A stretch of 64,000 bases of DNA from WTGA01 sp965231865. Its GTDB lineage: Bacteria; Pseudomonadota; Gammaproteobacteria; Arenicellales; Poriferihabitantaceae. The notes under the pieces are model-generated. The model made no database searches and was not told where the DNA came from. It saw only the letters and a list, made by a program, of their open reading frames with translations. The translations under genes and the position numbers were made by a program. The stretch lies in NCBI GenBank assembly GCA_965231865.1, contig CBDDOJ010000002.1, forward strand, positions 124,001-188,000, in the 5' to 3' direction. Shown here one piece after another: positions 1 to 12,778 of this stretch; within the stretch, counting starts at the first letter, position 1; each line of letters starts with the position of its first letter.

Positions 1-170
1 CGGAATTTGACTGTTTACATTGGGAATCGGTCACCACAGATCAAGGATTCCGTATTCCACGCCAGCCTCATACTTTACCATATATGCCTTAAAGGTCAAA
101 AAAGTCCGTTGCGACGTTGCGACGGTACATTTTTACAAAGAATTGATGAAAAAACGGTCATCTTCCAACC
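1..170. other. Intergenic region upstream of tyrS
   Basis: No gene is supported here. The stretch is AT-richer than its surroundings and contains an 8-base unit (TTGCGACG) repeated twice in tandem near 109-124. I saw no convincing -35/-10 pair and no clear Shine-Dalgarno directly before the tyrS start. Confidence 0.5.
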
Positions 171-1379
171 ATGAAGACAGGTAAACATACAATAAATGAG
201 CAGATTTCGGAACTGTCCCGGGGAGCTGAGGAGATTCTTGTGGGACAGGACCTGGAGGACAGGCTGGCGAAAGGGGAACCATTACGGGTCAAAACCGGCT
301 TTGATCCGACCGCCCCGGACCTGCATCTTGGCCATACCGTACTGCTGAATAAAATGCGTCAATTCCAGGAATTCGGGCATACCGTGATCTTCCTGATTGG
401 CGATTTTACCGGGATCATCGGCGACCCCAGTGGCAGAAATGCGACTCGGCCATCGCTGACACCGGCCCAAATAAAGGAAAATGCCGGGACCTATCAGGAA
501 CAGGTATTCAAGATACTGGACCCCGGCAGAACGGAGATCCGGTATAACTCCGAATGGATGAACAGATTGGGGGCCGCCGGCATGATCAATCTGGCGGCAC
601 GGCACACGGTGGCCAGAATGCTTGAGCGCGATGATTTCAAGAAACGATTCGCATCCAACCAACCCATCTCTATCCACGAATTTCTTTATCCACTCGCCCA
701 GGGCTATGACTCTGTGGCACTGAATGCGGATGTTGAACTGGGTGGAACCGACCAGAAATTCAATCTCCTGGTTGGGCGGGAAATGCAAAAACATTATGGA
801 CAGGAACCACAGGTGATTCTGACCATGCCCCTGTTGGAGGGCCTGGACGGGATAAAGAAAATGTCCAAGTCCTCCGGAAACTATATTGCCCTGGAAGACC
901 CGCCAAATGACATGTTTGGTAAAATCATGTCAATCTCCGACGATCTGATGTGGCGATATTACGAGTTGCTCAGCTTTAAATCAGGGAAGGAAATCCGCGG
1001 CATACTGCGAGCCGTGAACGAAGGGACCAATCCCCGGGATGCCAAGTTTGGACTTGGGGAAGAAATCACCGCCCGGTTTCATGGCCGGTCTGCGGCGGTG
1101 AACGCGAGACAGGATTTTATTTCCCGGTACGCCCACGGCAATATCCCGGAAGAGGTCCCTGAAGTTGAACTGGCGATGGGGGCGGATGGATGCCGGATTG
1201 CGAATGTGCTCAAGGATGCCGGCCTGGTGGCATCGACTTCGGAAGGGATCCGGATGATCAAACAGAATGCCGTCAGGATCGATGGAGAAAAGATCAGTGA
1301 TGCCCGCCTGACCATTGAACCGAACCGGTTGATGGTCATCCAAGTGGGAAAAAGAAAATGGAGAAAGGTCAAAACCTGA
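171..1379 (+). CDS. tyrS: Tyrosyl-tRNA synthetase
   Basis: This enzyme charges tRNA-Tyr with tyrosine using ATP, in the cytoplasm. The class I signatures are visible: HLGH (residues 52-55, the HIGH motif) and KKMSKS (229-234, the KMSKS loop), with the Rossmann core between them. The C-terminal part (about 345-395) is an S4-type RNA-binding domain (IANVLKDAGL...RIDG). At 402 aa the length is normal for the TyrS/TyrZ branch common in gammaproteobacteria. The start is the first ATG in frame; no good Shine-Dalgarno precedes it, so translation may be weak or driven from an unrecognised signal. It is the last gene before the rRNA operon, a placement often seen for tyrS in this class. Confidence 0.97.
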   Translation: MKTGKHTINEQISELSRGAEEILVGQDLEDRLAKGEPLRVKTGFDPTAPDLHLGHTVLLNKMRQFQEFGHTVIFLIGDFTGIIGDPSGRNATRPSLTPAQIKENAGTYQEQVFKILDPGRTEIRYNSEWMNRLGAAGMINLAARHTVARMLERDDFKKRFASNQPISIHEFLYPLAQGYDSVALNADVELGGTDQKFNLLVGREMQKHYGQEPQVILTMPLLEGLDGIKKMSKSSGNYIALEDPPNDMFGKIMSISDDLMWRYYELLSFKSGKEIRGILRAVNEGTNPRDAKFGLGEEITARFHGRSAAVNARQDFISRYAHGNIPEEVPEVELAMGADGCRIANVLKDAGLVASTSEGIRMIKQNAVRIDGEKISDARLTIEPNRLMVIQVGKRKWRKVKT

Positions 1380-1611
1380 ATTTTGGTATCCCCTGGCCTC
1401 CTTCCCGGTTTGTTCACCAAGGGCGATTGCATTCATATCCGAAAATGCCCCAACGCACAGGTTTACGGCGATGAAGCCCTTGCTCGAGGACACGCAACAG
1501 CAGCATTCAAGAAGACCCGGCACCCCCGGAAAACCCCCATCGAAAGGAGAAACGGGCTGATTTTGCCCCTTCTTCCCGGTCAAACCGGCCATTGATCCCG
1601 GTTCTGCATGA

Positions 1612-1667
1612 AAACTGCTGAAAATTGTGAAAATAAGTGTTGACCGGGGAAGTTTAACGCGTATAAT
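1612..1667 (+). promoter_or_regulatory. rRNA operon promoter (P1-like) with UP-like tract
   Basis: TTGACC (1640-1645) and a perfect TATAAT (1662-1667) are separated by 16 bp. The bases just downstream are CG-rich (TCGCGCTCCC), the kind of discriminator that makes rRNA promoters sensitive to ppGpp. Upstream (about 1612-1638) lies an A-rich stretch resembling an UP element. This is the only strong sigma70-type promoter seen between tyrS and 16S. The rest of the 1380-1832 gap holds leader RNA elements and no gene. Confidence 0.8.
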
Positions 1668-1702
1668 TCGCGCTCCCGGATTTGGGCACCCGCTCAAATC
1701 CC

Positions 1703-1714
1703 TGTTCTTTTAAA
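1703..1714 (+). promoter_or_regulatory. boxA-like antitermination element in the rRNA leader
   Basis: TGTTCTTTTAAA resembles the boxA consensus TGCTCTTTAACA bound by NusB-NusE. It lies between the promoter and the 16S processing stem, where boxA is normally found. Confidence 0.5.
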
Positions 1715-1719
1715 ACCAA

Positions 1720-1743
1720 ATCAAGCAGATTGTGTGGGCGCTT
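1720..1743 (+). other. RNase III processing stem, 5' arm (pre-16S)
   Basis: This 24-base segment (begins ATCAAGCAGATTG) is complementary, with only two mispaired or wobble positions, to 3413-3436 just after 16S. The two arms would form the long duplex that RNase III cuts to release pre-16S RNA. Confidence 0.8.
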
Positions 1744-1832
1744 TAATTCGGTCAGAATCTCTCATCCAGTATGTGGAACAAAATGCGTAAAGCATCTGGT
1801 TCCCGAAAAATCTGTCCTTCGGGACAGTAAAT

Positions 1833-3388
<1,556 letters not shown>

Positions 3389-3412
3389 AACAAAACAGAG
3401 ATCGCCGTTTTG

Positions 3413-3436
3413 AAGCGCCTACACAATTTGCTTGAT
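3413..3436 (+). other. RNase III processing stem, 3' arm (pre-16S)
   Basis: Complement of the leader arm at 1720-1743 (ends ACACAATTTGCTTGAT). Together they bracket the 16S gene. Confidence 0.8.
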
Positions 3437-3485
3437 AAACCAATAATAGTCAGTCCTCGGTTGCGGACTCAATAATTCATACTTT

Positions 3486-3562
<77 letters not shown>

Positions 3563-3807
3563 GGTTCCAGTGAAACGGCAACAAAGCCGGCTCGTTGGGT
3601 CCCATAAACCGCTCTCACTTTGCCCCGTTCCCCCTGCGGGTTCCCGTTTGCCCTGTACGGCAGGGATTCTTCGCCGGAAAGGGAACACCAGGCGAAGGGT
3701 TTTGTCCAGGACAGGCCGGATGAAGGAAGATGCCTGCATCCGTATGTGACTGGGCGAAGACCGGGCTAAAGACTGCGGAAAACCAGGGATGGGCGGAAAA
3801 CGAATTC

Positions 3808-3883
3808 GGGGCTATAGCTCAGCTGGGAGAGCGCCTGCCTTGCACGCAGGAGGTCTGCGGTTCGATCCCGCATAGCTCCACCA
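3808..3883 (+). tRNA. tRNA-Ala (TGC anticodon)
   Basis: A 76-base cloverleaf. The acceptor stem GGGGCTA pairs with TAGCTCC, the anticodon TGC is at 3841-3843 in the loop of a CTGCC/GCAGG-type stem, and CCA is encoded at the 3' end. It follows tRNA-Ile by about 245 bases, the standard spacer order. Confidence 0.96.
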
Positions 3884-4438
3884 TTTTCCTGGACAACGAC
3901 TGACTGGTACGATTTCGTGAAACCCAATGGGGCCTCCCCGCCGATTGGCGGGCACATTGGGTTCGGTATACGTTTGGTTTGGCACCATGAGGTCTTCAAC
4001 AGGTGCCAAATCCGGTTCTTTTACAATTAGGGTAGTCAAAGGCGCGCGCAAGCGCGAATTTGTTTATGTTATTCACATCGAATAAGTGTGTCCGCTGTTT
4101 GGACACATTACGGCAAATTCCGTGAGCGCGGGTACCCAATAGACCAATCTTTCCGGTTTCCGGGAAGGGAAGTTTATTGATTAATTTAAGTATCTTTATT
4201 TAAATTTTGCATTTTTATGTTGCATTAACTCTTCGAGAGTTCAAGCTAATAGCTTCAACAGGCTGATGTTTCAGGCGAAAGGTTTTTACAAGCTTTCCCG
4301 CCTGGAATGCATGCGAAGTGCTTGATTTCAATGGTGCGGTGTTCCACCAGCCAATCCGGCATGTCCCTGGGGACGTGGCGAATAAGCGGGAAAAACAACC
4401 GGTCCAGGGGGAATGAGCGAGCAGACAAGGCTTTTTGG
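3884..4438 (+). other. 16S-23S spacer, downstream part (no gene)
   Basis: This 555-base stretch holds no gene. It contains a long hairpin (arms AACCCAATG at 3921-3929 and CATTGGGTT at 3955-3963, with an inner CCGCC/GGCGG stem), an AT-rich block near 4170-4225, and, at its end, the outer part of the pre-23S processing stem. Confidence 0.6.
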
Positions 4439-7342
<2,904 letters not shown>

Positions 7343-7657
7343 CCCAAGAGGCCTGACCTCGAAGGAGTTGTATGCAACAGGCATCCTTTAAAGATAATCG
7401 TCGATGACTACCCGATTTTGGGAATCGGGGCCAGGGTATTTTCCCTGGCCCCTGTTTTCAGCAAGAAACTGTTGGCTGCTGTATGGACTTGCGGCATGTG
7501 TTTTGATCCGGACACGGACCAGGCATTGTGCCCAAAACAGCTTGTCCATGAATTCAGGGCATGAATTCAAGGCAAGAATTCGAAGCAAGAATTCGAGGGG
7601 TGGAAACCGGAACCTCCGCCAGGGCGCCTGCCCTGTCTTCCACTCCTCAGACCGGTT
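7343..7657 (+). other. 23S-5S spacer with hairpin and 13-bp-period repeat
   Basis: At 315 bases this spacer is longer than usual and holds no gene. It includes a 10-bp perfect hairpin (GGGGCCAGGG and CCCTGGCCCC, about 7427-7452) followed by TGTTTTC, which looks like a weak terminator or processing site inside the operon. It also includes four GAATTC hexamers at exactly 13-base spacing (see the repeat entry). Confidence 0.6.
7550..7598 (+). repeat. Short tandem repeat, 13-bp period, four copies
   Basis: GAATTC occurs at 7550, 7563, 7576 and 7589, with related 7-base linkers (AGGGCAT, AAGGCAA, GAAGCAA, GAGGGG). The exact 13-base period points to tandem duplication. It lies in transcribed spacer RNA between 23S and 5S. 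Confidence 0.8.
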
Positions 7658-7776
7658 TGCCTGGCGACCATAGCAAGCGGGAACCACCTGATCCCATCTC
7701 GAACTCAGAAGTGAAAACGCTTTGCGCCGATGATAGTGTGGGGCTTCCCCATGTGAAAGTAGGACATTGCCAGGCA
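7658..7776 (+). rRNA. 5S ribosomal RNA
   Basis: A 119-base gene starting TGCCTGGCGACC and ending TTGCCAGGCA, which pair to form helix I. The conserved core CCATCTCGAACTCAGAAGTGAAA is present. It is the last gene of the rRNA operon and is followed at once by a terminator. Confidence 0.95.
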
Positions 7777-7788
7777 ATTAAATTCATA

Positions 7789-7815
7789 ACCCCGCCCTGG
7801 TGCGGGGTTTTTTTT
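7789..7815 (+). terminator. Rho-independent terminator of the rRNA operon
   Basis: A GC-rich hairpin (ACCCCGC, loop CCTG, TGCGGGGT) is followed by eight T residues at 7808-7815, 12 bases after 5S. Confidence 0.9.
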
Positions 7816-7879
7816 CGGCTGGCTTTTGTGCTGGCTGCCCGGCAACCGCGGGTATAAACGGTTGCCTGCCCTCTCTTTG

Positions 7880-9031
7880 TTATTCCGGTCGACGATACAC
7901 GGTGCAGGAGGAGCCATTGGAGATGACAATTTGCCAAAGCTGCAGGTCCCGGGCACGGAACGCCCCTGCACACACATGCAGGTAATATTTCCACATCCGG
8001 TAAAAGCGTCTCGAATATTTGTCCTTGAGTTCCGGCCAGGCCGCATCAAAGTTGTGAAACCAGGCCATCAATGTCCGATCATAGTCTGGCCCAAAATTGT
8101 GTACATCTTCAATGATCATGAGGTTTTCCAGGGACCCGGAAATTTGCCGGAGCGACGGAATCTCACCATTCGGGAAAATGTATTTGGCGATCCAGGGGTC
8201 CACACCCGACCGGGAGTCATTCTTGCCGATGGTGTGCAGCAAAAACCGCGATTTCTCCTTCAGGCACCTTTTCGCCGTTTCCATATACGTTCGGTAATTC
8301 TTATGCCCGACATGTTCAAACATACCCAGAGACACGATGGCATCGAATTTTTCATCAACCTCACGATAATCCTGTAACCTCAGTTCCACCGGCAACCCTT
8401 TGCAGCGTTCTTCGCCAAGTTCAACCTGGCGCTTTGACACGGTAATCCCAACCACCTCAGCCCCATAGTTTTCCGCCGCATATTTCGCAAAACTCCCCCA
8501 GCCACACCCAATATCCAGCACTTTCATGCCCTTCCTCAGGTCCAGCTTTCTGCAAACCAGATCCAGCTTTTCAATCTGCGCGTCATCAAGGTTGTCCGCC
8601 CGTGCCCAATAACCACAGGTATAGACCATGTTGCGGTCCAGCATCGCGGTGTATAAATCGTTGTCGATATCGTAGTGCTCTTCACCCACCTGGAATGCTC
8701 TGGAGGTGCTTTGCAAATTAAAGAGTTTTGCCTGTATCCACGTGACGAAGTGACTCAAAAACCGGTGGTTTGTTCCCAGCGGCGACCGCAATATATGATA
8801 GATCAGCTGATCAACCTGGGAACATTCCCACCATTCATCCATGTAGGATTCCCCCAGGCTTAACGAGCCGTTTAACAGGACCTGCCTGTAAAAGGATGGA
8901 TTGCGGATTTGAGGGTCCCAGGGGTTGGGGCCATCAAGGGTGACCCCGGCCTCAGCCAGCATGCTTTGGACTTTGTCACGTGCAAAGCCGGAAGGACGAT
9001 TCTCAAATTGATCCGATGTAAAGTCCGTCAA
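7880..9031 (-). CDS. cfa: Cyclopropane-fatty-acyl-phospholipid synthase
   Basis: This enzyme adds a methylene group from SAM across the double bond of unsaturated acyl chains in membrane phospholipids, producing cyclopropane fatty acids. At 383 aa it has the size of E. coli Cfa (382). The SAM-binding motif VLDIGCGWGSFA is at residues 171-182, preceded by the family motif HYDIDNDLY (119-127) and NMVYTCGYWA (134-143). The C-terminal region has HNFGPDYDRTLMAWF. The N-terminal region (about 1-110) is the Cfa-specific part. It is transcribed toward the rRNA operon terminator, and no partner gene lies in the same transcript. SAM use ties it loosely to the metK-ahcY pair elsewhere in the window. Confidence 0.95.
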   Translation of the reverse strand: MTDFTSDQFENRPSGFARDKVQSMLAEAGVTLDGPNPWDPQIRNPSFYRQVLLNGSLSLGESYMDEWWECSQVDQLIYHILRSPLGTNHRFLSHFVTWIQAKLFNLQSTSRAFQVGEEHYDIDNDLYTAMLDRNMVYTCGYWARADNLDDAQIEKLDLVCRKLDLRKGMKVLDIGCGWGSFAKYAAENYGAEVVGITVSKRQVELGEERCKGLPVELRLQDYREVDEKFDAIVSLGMFEHVGHKNYRTYMETAKRCLKEKSRFLLHTIGKNDSRSGVDPWIAKYIFPNGEIPSLRQISGSLENLMIIEDVHNFGPDYDRTLMAWFHNFDAAWPELKDKYSRRFYRMWKYYLHVCAGAFRARDLQLWQIVISNGSSCTVYRRPE

Positions 9032-9322
9032 ATCAAGTTTCTCCCGAAATAGCAGTTCTACAATCCAACTGCGAATTTGTACCTATTGCATCCGCCCATG
9101 TCGAGGAGCAACGACCATAGGCATTATGATAACCGTTATTCGCTCCCTGTTCCATAGTTCCGGGCCCTCCACTCCAACGTGTTCCCCGCCGGTTTTCCGG
9201 GATGGGGGAGGCCGGCGAAAGAAAAGGCCGGAGGCGCGTTTCAAACTGCCCGGGGCCTGTACATTCCGGGCCGAAACAAATTCTTCATCCCGTTGAACCA
9301 CCCATTTCCATGGAACAGAACC

Positions 9323-12040
9323 CTAATGGGCTTCTTTCCAGTGTCTGCCAATGCCGACATCCACGATCAGCGGTACTTTCAACTCTGCGACACCACACAT
9401 CAACTCCCTTGCCACATCGGATATTTCTGCCGCCTTGTTTTCTTCGACTTCGAAAACCAGCTCGTCGTGCACCTGTAAAATAATTCTGCTGGATGACCGG
9501 TTGCGGACAATCCAGTGATCCAGGGCCACCATGGCGAGTTTGATCAGGTCTGCAGCCGTTCCCTGCATGGGGGCATTGATTGCAGTGCGCTCGGCGTACT
9601 GACGCAGGGTCCTGTTTTTGGCATTGATTTCGGGCAAATTGAGTCTCCGTCCAAACAGGGTCTCTACATAGCCCCTGGTCCTGGCGTTTTCCTTGGTGCT
9701 CTCCATATACCTTTTGACTCCGGGGTAACGGTCGAAATAGATGTCGATATACCCCTGGGCCTCTTTTTGGTCAATCTTGAGTTGACGCGCCAGGCCAAAT
9801 GCCGACATGCCGTAGATCAACCCGAAATTGATCGCTTTTGCCCTGCGGCGCTGTTCGTCACCAACCTGCCCGGGGGGCACCCTGAATACTTCAGCCGCCG
9901 TCGCACTGTGCACATCAACCCCATTCCTGAATGCCGTGATCAGTCCTTCATCCCCGGAAAGGTGGGCCATGATCCGAAGTTCAATCTGGGAGTAGTCTGC
10001 AGCCACCAGTACATTCCCGCTTTCGGGAATAAACGCTTCGCGAATCTTTCGCCCTTCTTCCGTCCGTATGGGGATATTCTGTAAATTCGGATTGACCGAA
10101 GACAGTCGACCCGTGGAAGCCACCGCCTGGTGATAGGACGTATGGATGCGTCCCGTTTTCGGGTTGATCAGTTCAGGCAATTTGTCCGTATAGGTACTTT
10201 TCAGTTTTGCAAGGCGCCGATGCTCCAGAATGGTCAGAGGCAATGCATGCTCCCGGGCCAGTTTCTGCATGACACTTTCCGCGGTCGAAGGCTGACCCTT
10301 GGGAGTTTTCCGGTAAACAGGCAATCCCAGCTTGTCATAAAGTATCGTCTGGATTTGTTTTGGAGAGGCGATGTTGAAGGGTTCTCCCGCGATTTCGTGG
10401 GCCTCGTTTTCAAGCCTGGCCAGGCGTTGAGCGAAATCCGCGCTTAGCCTGCGAAGCAGGCCGGGGTCAATCCTGACGCCATTCATTTCGGTCCGGGCCA
10501 ATGCCGCCATCGCCGGCATTTCAATTTTCCGGAATACTGTATGCAGGCCTTTTTCCCTTTCAAGCCCTGACAACAGGACCTGGTGCAATTGCAGTGTAAT
10601 GTCCGCATCTTCGGCGGCATAACCCGTGGCGGTGTCCAGGTCCACCTGGTCGAATGTCAACTGGTTTCTGCCCGATCCGGCAACCTCGGAGAATTTGATG
10701 GTCTTCCTGCCAAGGTGTTTCAATGCCAGGGAATCCATGTCATGGTTTGTATTGCCCGCATCCAGGATATACGACATCAGCATGGTATCGTGTGTAATAC
10801 CCTGCAACGCAATGCCGTGGTAGTGCAGCACTTCCATGTCATACTTCAGGTTTTGCCCGGTCTTGGAAATATCCGGATTTTCGAATACAGGCCTTAATTC
10901 TTCCAGTGTTTCGGCCAGTGGCAGTTGTCCGGGAACCCCGGTATACGTGTGACCAAGGGGAAGATAAGCGGCCTCTCCCGGGACCACAGAGAAAGAGATC
11001 CCCACCAAATGGGCCTGATGGGCATCCAGGCTAGTGGTTTCCGTATCCAGGGAAAAAATGCGGGCGTTTTTGAGTTTGCTGATCCATCTGTGCAGGGATT
11101 GCCTGTCCAGAATCGTTTGATAATCCACCGCATGATCTGGCACCGGTTGCGGGTTCACTGCCCGGGCGCTGTCTGCCGGCCCGTCCATTTCTTTCAGCCA
11201 GGAACGAAATTCCAGGTCTGCATAATATGAGCGCAGGGCTTCATCGTCCGCTTGGCGGAGGGTCAGCGTCTTAGGGGTGTCATCAAGTTCTACATCACAT
11301 TTTATGGTGGTCAACTGTCTGGACAGGGCCAGTTGGTCCAGGTTTTCACGTAAATTCTCCCCCACCTTTCCCCTGATTTCCGCTGCATTTCGGACAATAT
11401 CATCCAATGTGCCATATTCATTGAACCACTTCGCTGCGGTTTTCGGGCCCACCTTGGGGATGCCGGGAATATTGTCTGAAGTATCCCCGATCAGCGCAAG
11501 GTACTCGATGATCCTTTCCGGAGGGACTCCAAACTTGTCCACCACCCCCTGGCGGTCCAGGCGGGTTTTTTTCATCGTATCCACCATTTCCACTTTATCA
11601 TTGACCAGTTGCGCAAGGTCCTTGTCCGAACTCACAATCAATGTGTGAAACCCCTGTTCCGTTGCTTCTACCGACAGGGTCCCGATTACATCGTCGGCTT
11701 CCACACCGGGAACGGAGAGCAGGGGAAACCCCATCGCCGGAATAATCTTCAATATGTACCGGAGCTGCTCACGCAGGTCATCGGGCATGGGGGGGCGATG
11801 GGCCTTGTATTCCTCATACAGATCATTGCGAAAGGTTTTTCCCTTGGCATCCATCACCACGGCAACATGGGTGGGCTGGTATTCTTTGAGCAGGCTGCGC
11901 AGCATGTTGGTCATGCCAAATATCGCCTGGGTCTGGCGACCATCAGAAGTGGCCAGCGGGGCGGTCCGTCCCATGGCATGGTAGGCGCGAAACAGGAACG
12001 AGGAACCATCTACGAGAACGATTACTTTGTCAGGATCCAT
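9323..12040 (-). CDS. polA: DNA polymerase I
   Basis: This is the gap-filling and repair polymerase that removes RNA primers. All three domains are present in 905 aa. The N-terminal 5' nuclease (about 1-290) has VDGSSFLFRAYHA, GVEADDVIGT and GDTSDNIPG. The 3'-5' proofreading exonuclease region begins at about 325, with the intact first motif SLDTETTSLDA, and continues with GQNLKYDMEVL. The family A polymerase core (about 500-905) has DYSQIELRIMAHLSGD, the O-helix RRAKAINFGLIYGMS and the catalytic VHDELVFE. The metal-binding acidic residues look intact, so full proofreading and polymerase activity is expected. It is transcribed divergently from the DUF2782 gene, the usual polA neighbour in this class. 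Confidence 0.97.
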   Translation of the reverse strand: MDPDKVIVLVDGSSFLFRAYHAMGRTAPLATSDGRQTQAIFGMTNMLRSLLKEYQPTHVAVVMDAKGKTFRNDLYEEYKAHRPPMPDDLREQLRYILKIIPAMGFPLLSVPGVEADDVIGTLSVEATEQGFHTLIVSSDKDLAQLVNDKVEMVDTMKKTRLDRQGVVDKFGVPPERIIEYLALIGDTSDNIPGIPKVGPKTAAKWFNEYGTLDDIVRNAAEIRGKVGENLRENLDQLALSRQLTTIKCDVELDDTPKTLTLRQADDEALRSYYADLEFRSWLKEMDGPADSARAVNPQPVPDHAVDYQTILDRQSLHRWISKLKNARIFSLDTETTSLDAHQAHLVGISFSVVPGEAAYLPLGHTYTGVPGQLPLAETLEELRPVFENPDISKTGQNLKYDMEVLHYHGIALQGITHDTMLMSYILDAGNTNHDMDSLALKHLGRKTIKFSEVAGSGRNQLTFDQVDLDTATGYAAEDADITLQLHQVLLSGLEREKGLHTVFRKIEMPAMAALARTEMNGVRIDPGLLRRLSADFAQRLARLENEAHEIAGEPFNIASPKQIQTILYDKLGLPVYRKTPKGQPSTAESVMQKLAREHALPLTILEHRRLAKLKSTYTDKLPELINPKTGRIHTSYHQAVASTGRLSSVNPNLQNIPIRTEEGRKIREAFIPESGNVLVAADYSQIELRIMAHLSGDEGLITAFRNGVDVHSATAAEVFRVPPGQVGDEQRRRAKAINFGLIYGMSAFGLARQLKIDQKEAQGYIDIYFDRYPGVKRYMESTKENARTRGYVETLFGRRLNLPEINAKNRTLRQYAERTAINAPMQGTAADLIKLAMVALDHWIVRNRSSSRIILQVHDELVFEVEENKAAEISDVARELMCGVAELKVPLIVDVGIGRHWKEAH

Positions 12041-12278
12041 GAGTATTTTGGAGAAGTTCGGTGTGCGCTGTATTATGTCACTATTTTTTCATGCTGTATG
12101 GACAAGAGCAGGGGGATCTGGTTCCACAATCCCGGGTTTCGTCATCGAAACACCGGAACAACCAGGGAAACCGGGGCCGTTGCCTCATCCGGGTGAACCA
12201 TCGATGACCAGCCGTGTTACTATCAACCCAATCAATGCCGACCCTATCGGGATTGTTGTGCGGTTAAATGGTGTAGTG

Positions 12279-12626
12279 ATGAGAATGCGTAAAATGAAAT
12301 TGACCCGTTTTGGAATTGCCAGCTTGATCGCAATGGGTCTGTTGGCATCCATCGCCAGTGCCCAGGAAACCAGCCAGGAGACCAGCCAGGAAACCAGTGA
12401 ATCCACCCCACCCCTTGTACCGGAAGATGTGACAATCGATCGAAGAGGGGAGTTTATCGTCGAGGAGTACCGGGTGGGCGGCCGCCTTGAGAGGCTCGTC
12501 GTCCGCCGGGACGACGGCGTTACAGAGATCTATCGCAACCAAAGAAACGATACCTTGTGGGCAGCCGATGAGGCGGGAATCGGCGATGTGCAAAACACCA
12601 GGCAGTGGCGAATCGGTGGTTGGTAA
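12279..12626 (+). CDS. DUF2782-type secreted protein
   Basis: A small protein of about 115 aa with a signal peptide (KLTRFGIASLIAMGLLASI, cleavage after ASA). It has a short repetitive linker, QETS three times over, then a compact domain with VTIDRRGEFIVEEYRVGGRLERL. That domain and the location beside polA fit the DUF2782 family of gammaproteobacteria, whose function is unknown. It is probably periplasmic. Starts at 12279, 12285 and 12294 are in frame; I chose 12279, but 12294 gives the cleanest signal peptide. The linker repeat is a 12-base unit in the DNA and may vary in copy number. Confidence 0.75.
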   Translation: MRMRKMKLTRFGIASLIAMGLLASIASAQETSQETSQETSESTPPLVPEDVTIDRRGEFIVEEYRVGGRLERLVVRRDDGVTEIYRNQRNDTLWAADEAGIGDVQNTRQWRIGGW

Positions 12627-12778
12627 CGGCCCCCGGCGGACCCGTAGTTCCCACTGATTTTTTCCGGTGTCCTGGAACCGGGGTACCACACCCCAATGGT
12701 TCGGCGACACACTTCGGGACGGCTTGTATCCATCCAGAATGATCGGCTCATCCCGGTTTTGGCCGCAATACGGGGAAT

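Noticed and set aside
7550..7598. The 13-base repeats as a CRISPR array
   Set aside because: Repeat units are far too short and the linkers are nearly as conserved as the hexamers. There are no spacers of normal length and no cas genes.
12027..12278. Longer start for the DUF2782 gene
   Set aside because: The extension overlaps the polA start region and places the signal peptide deep inside the protein.
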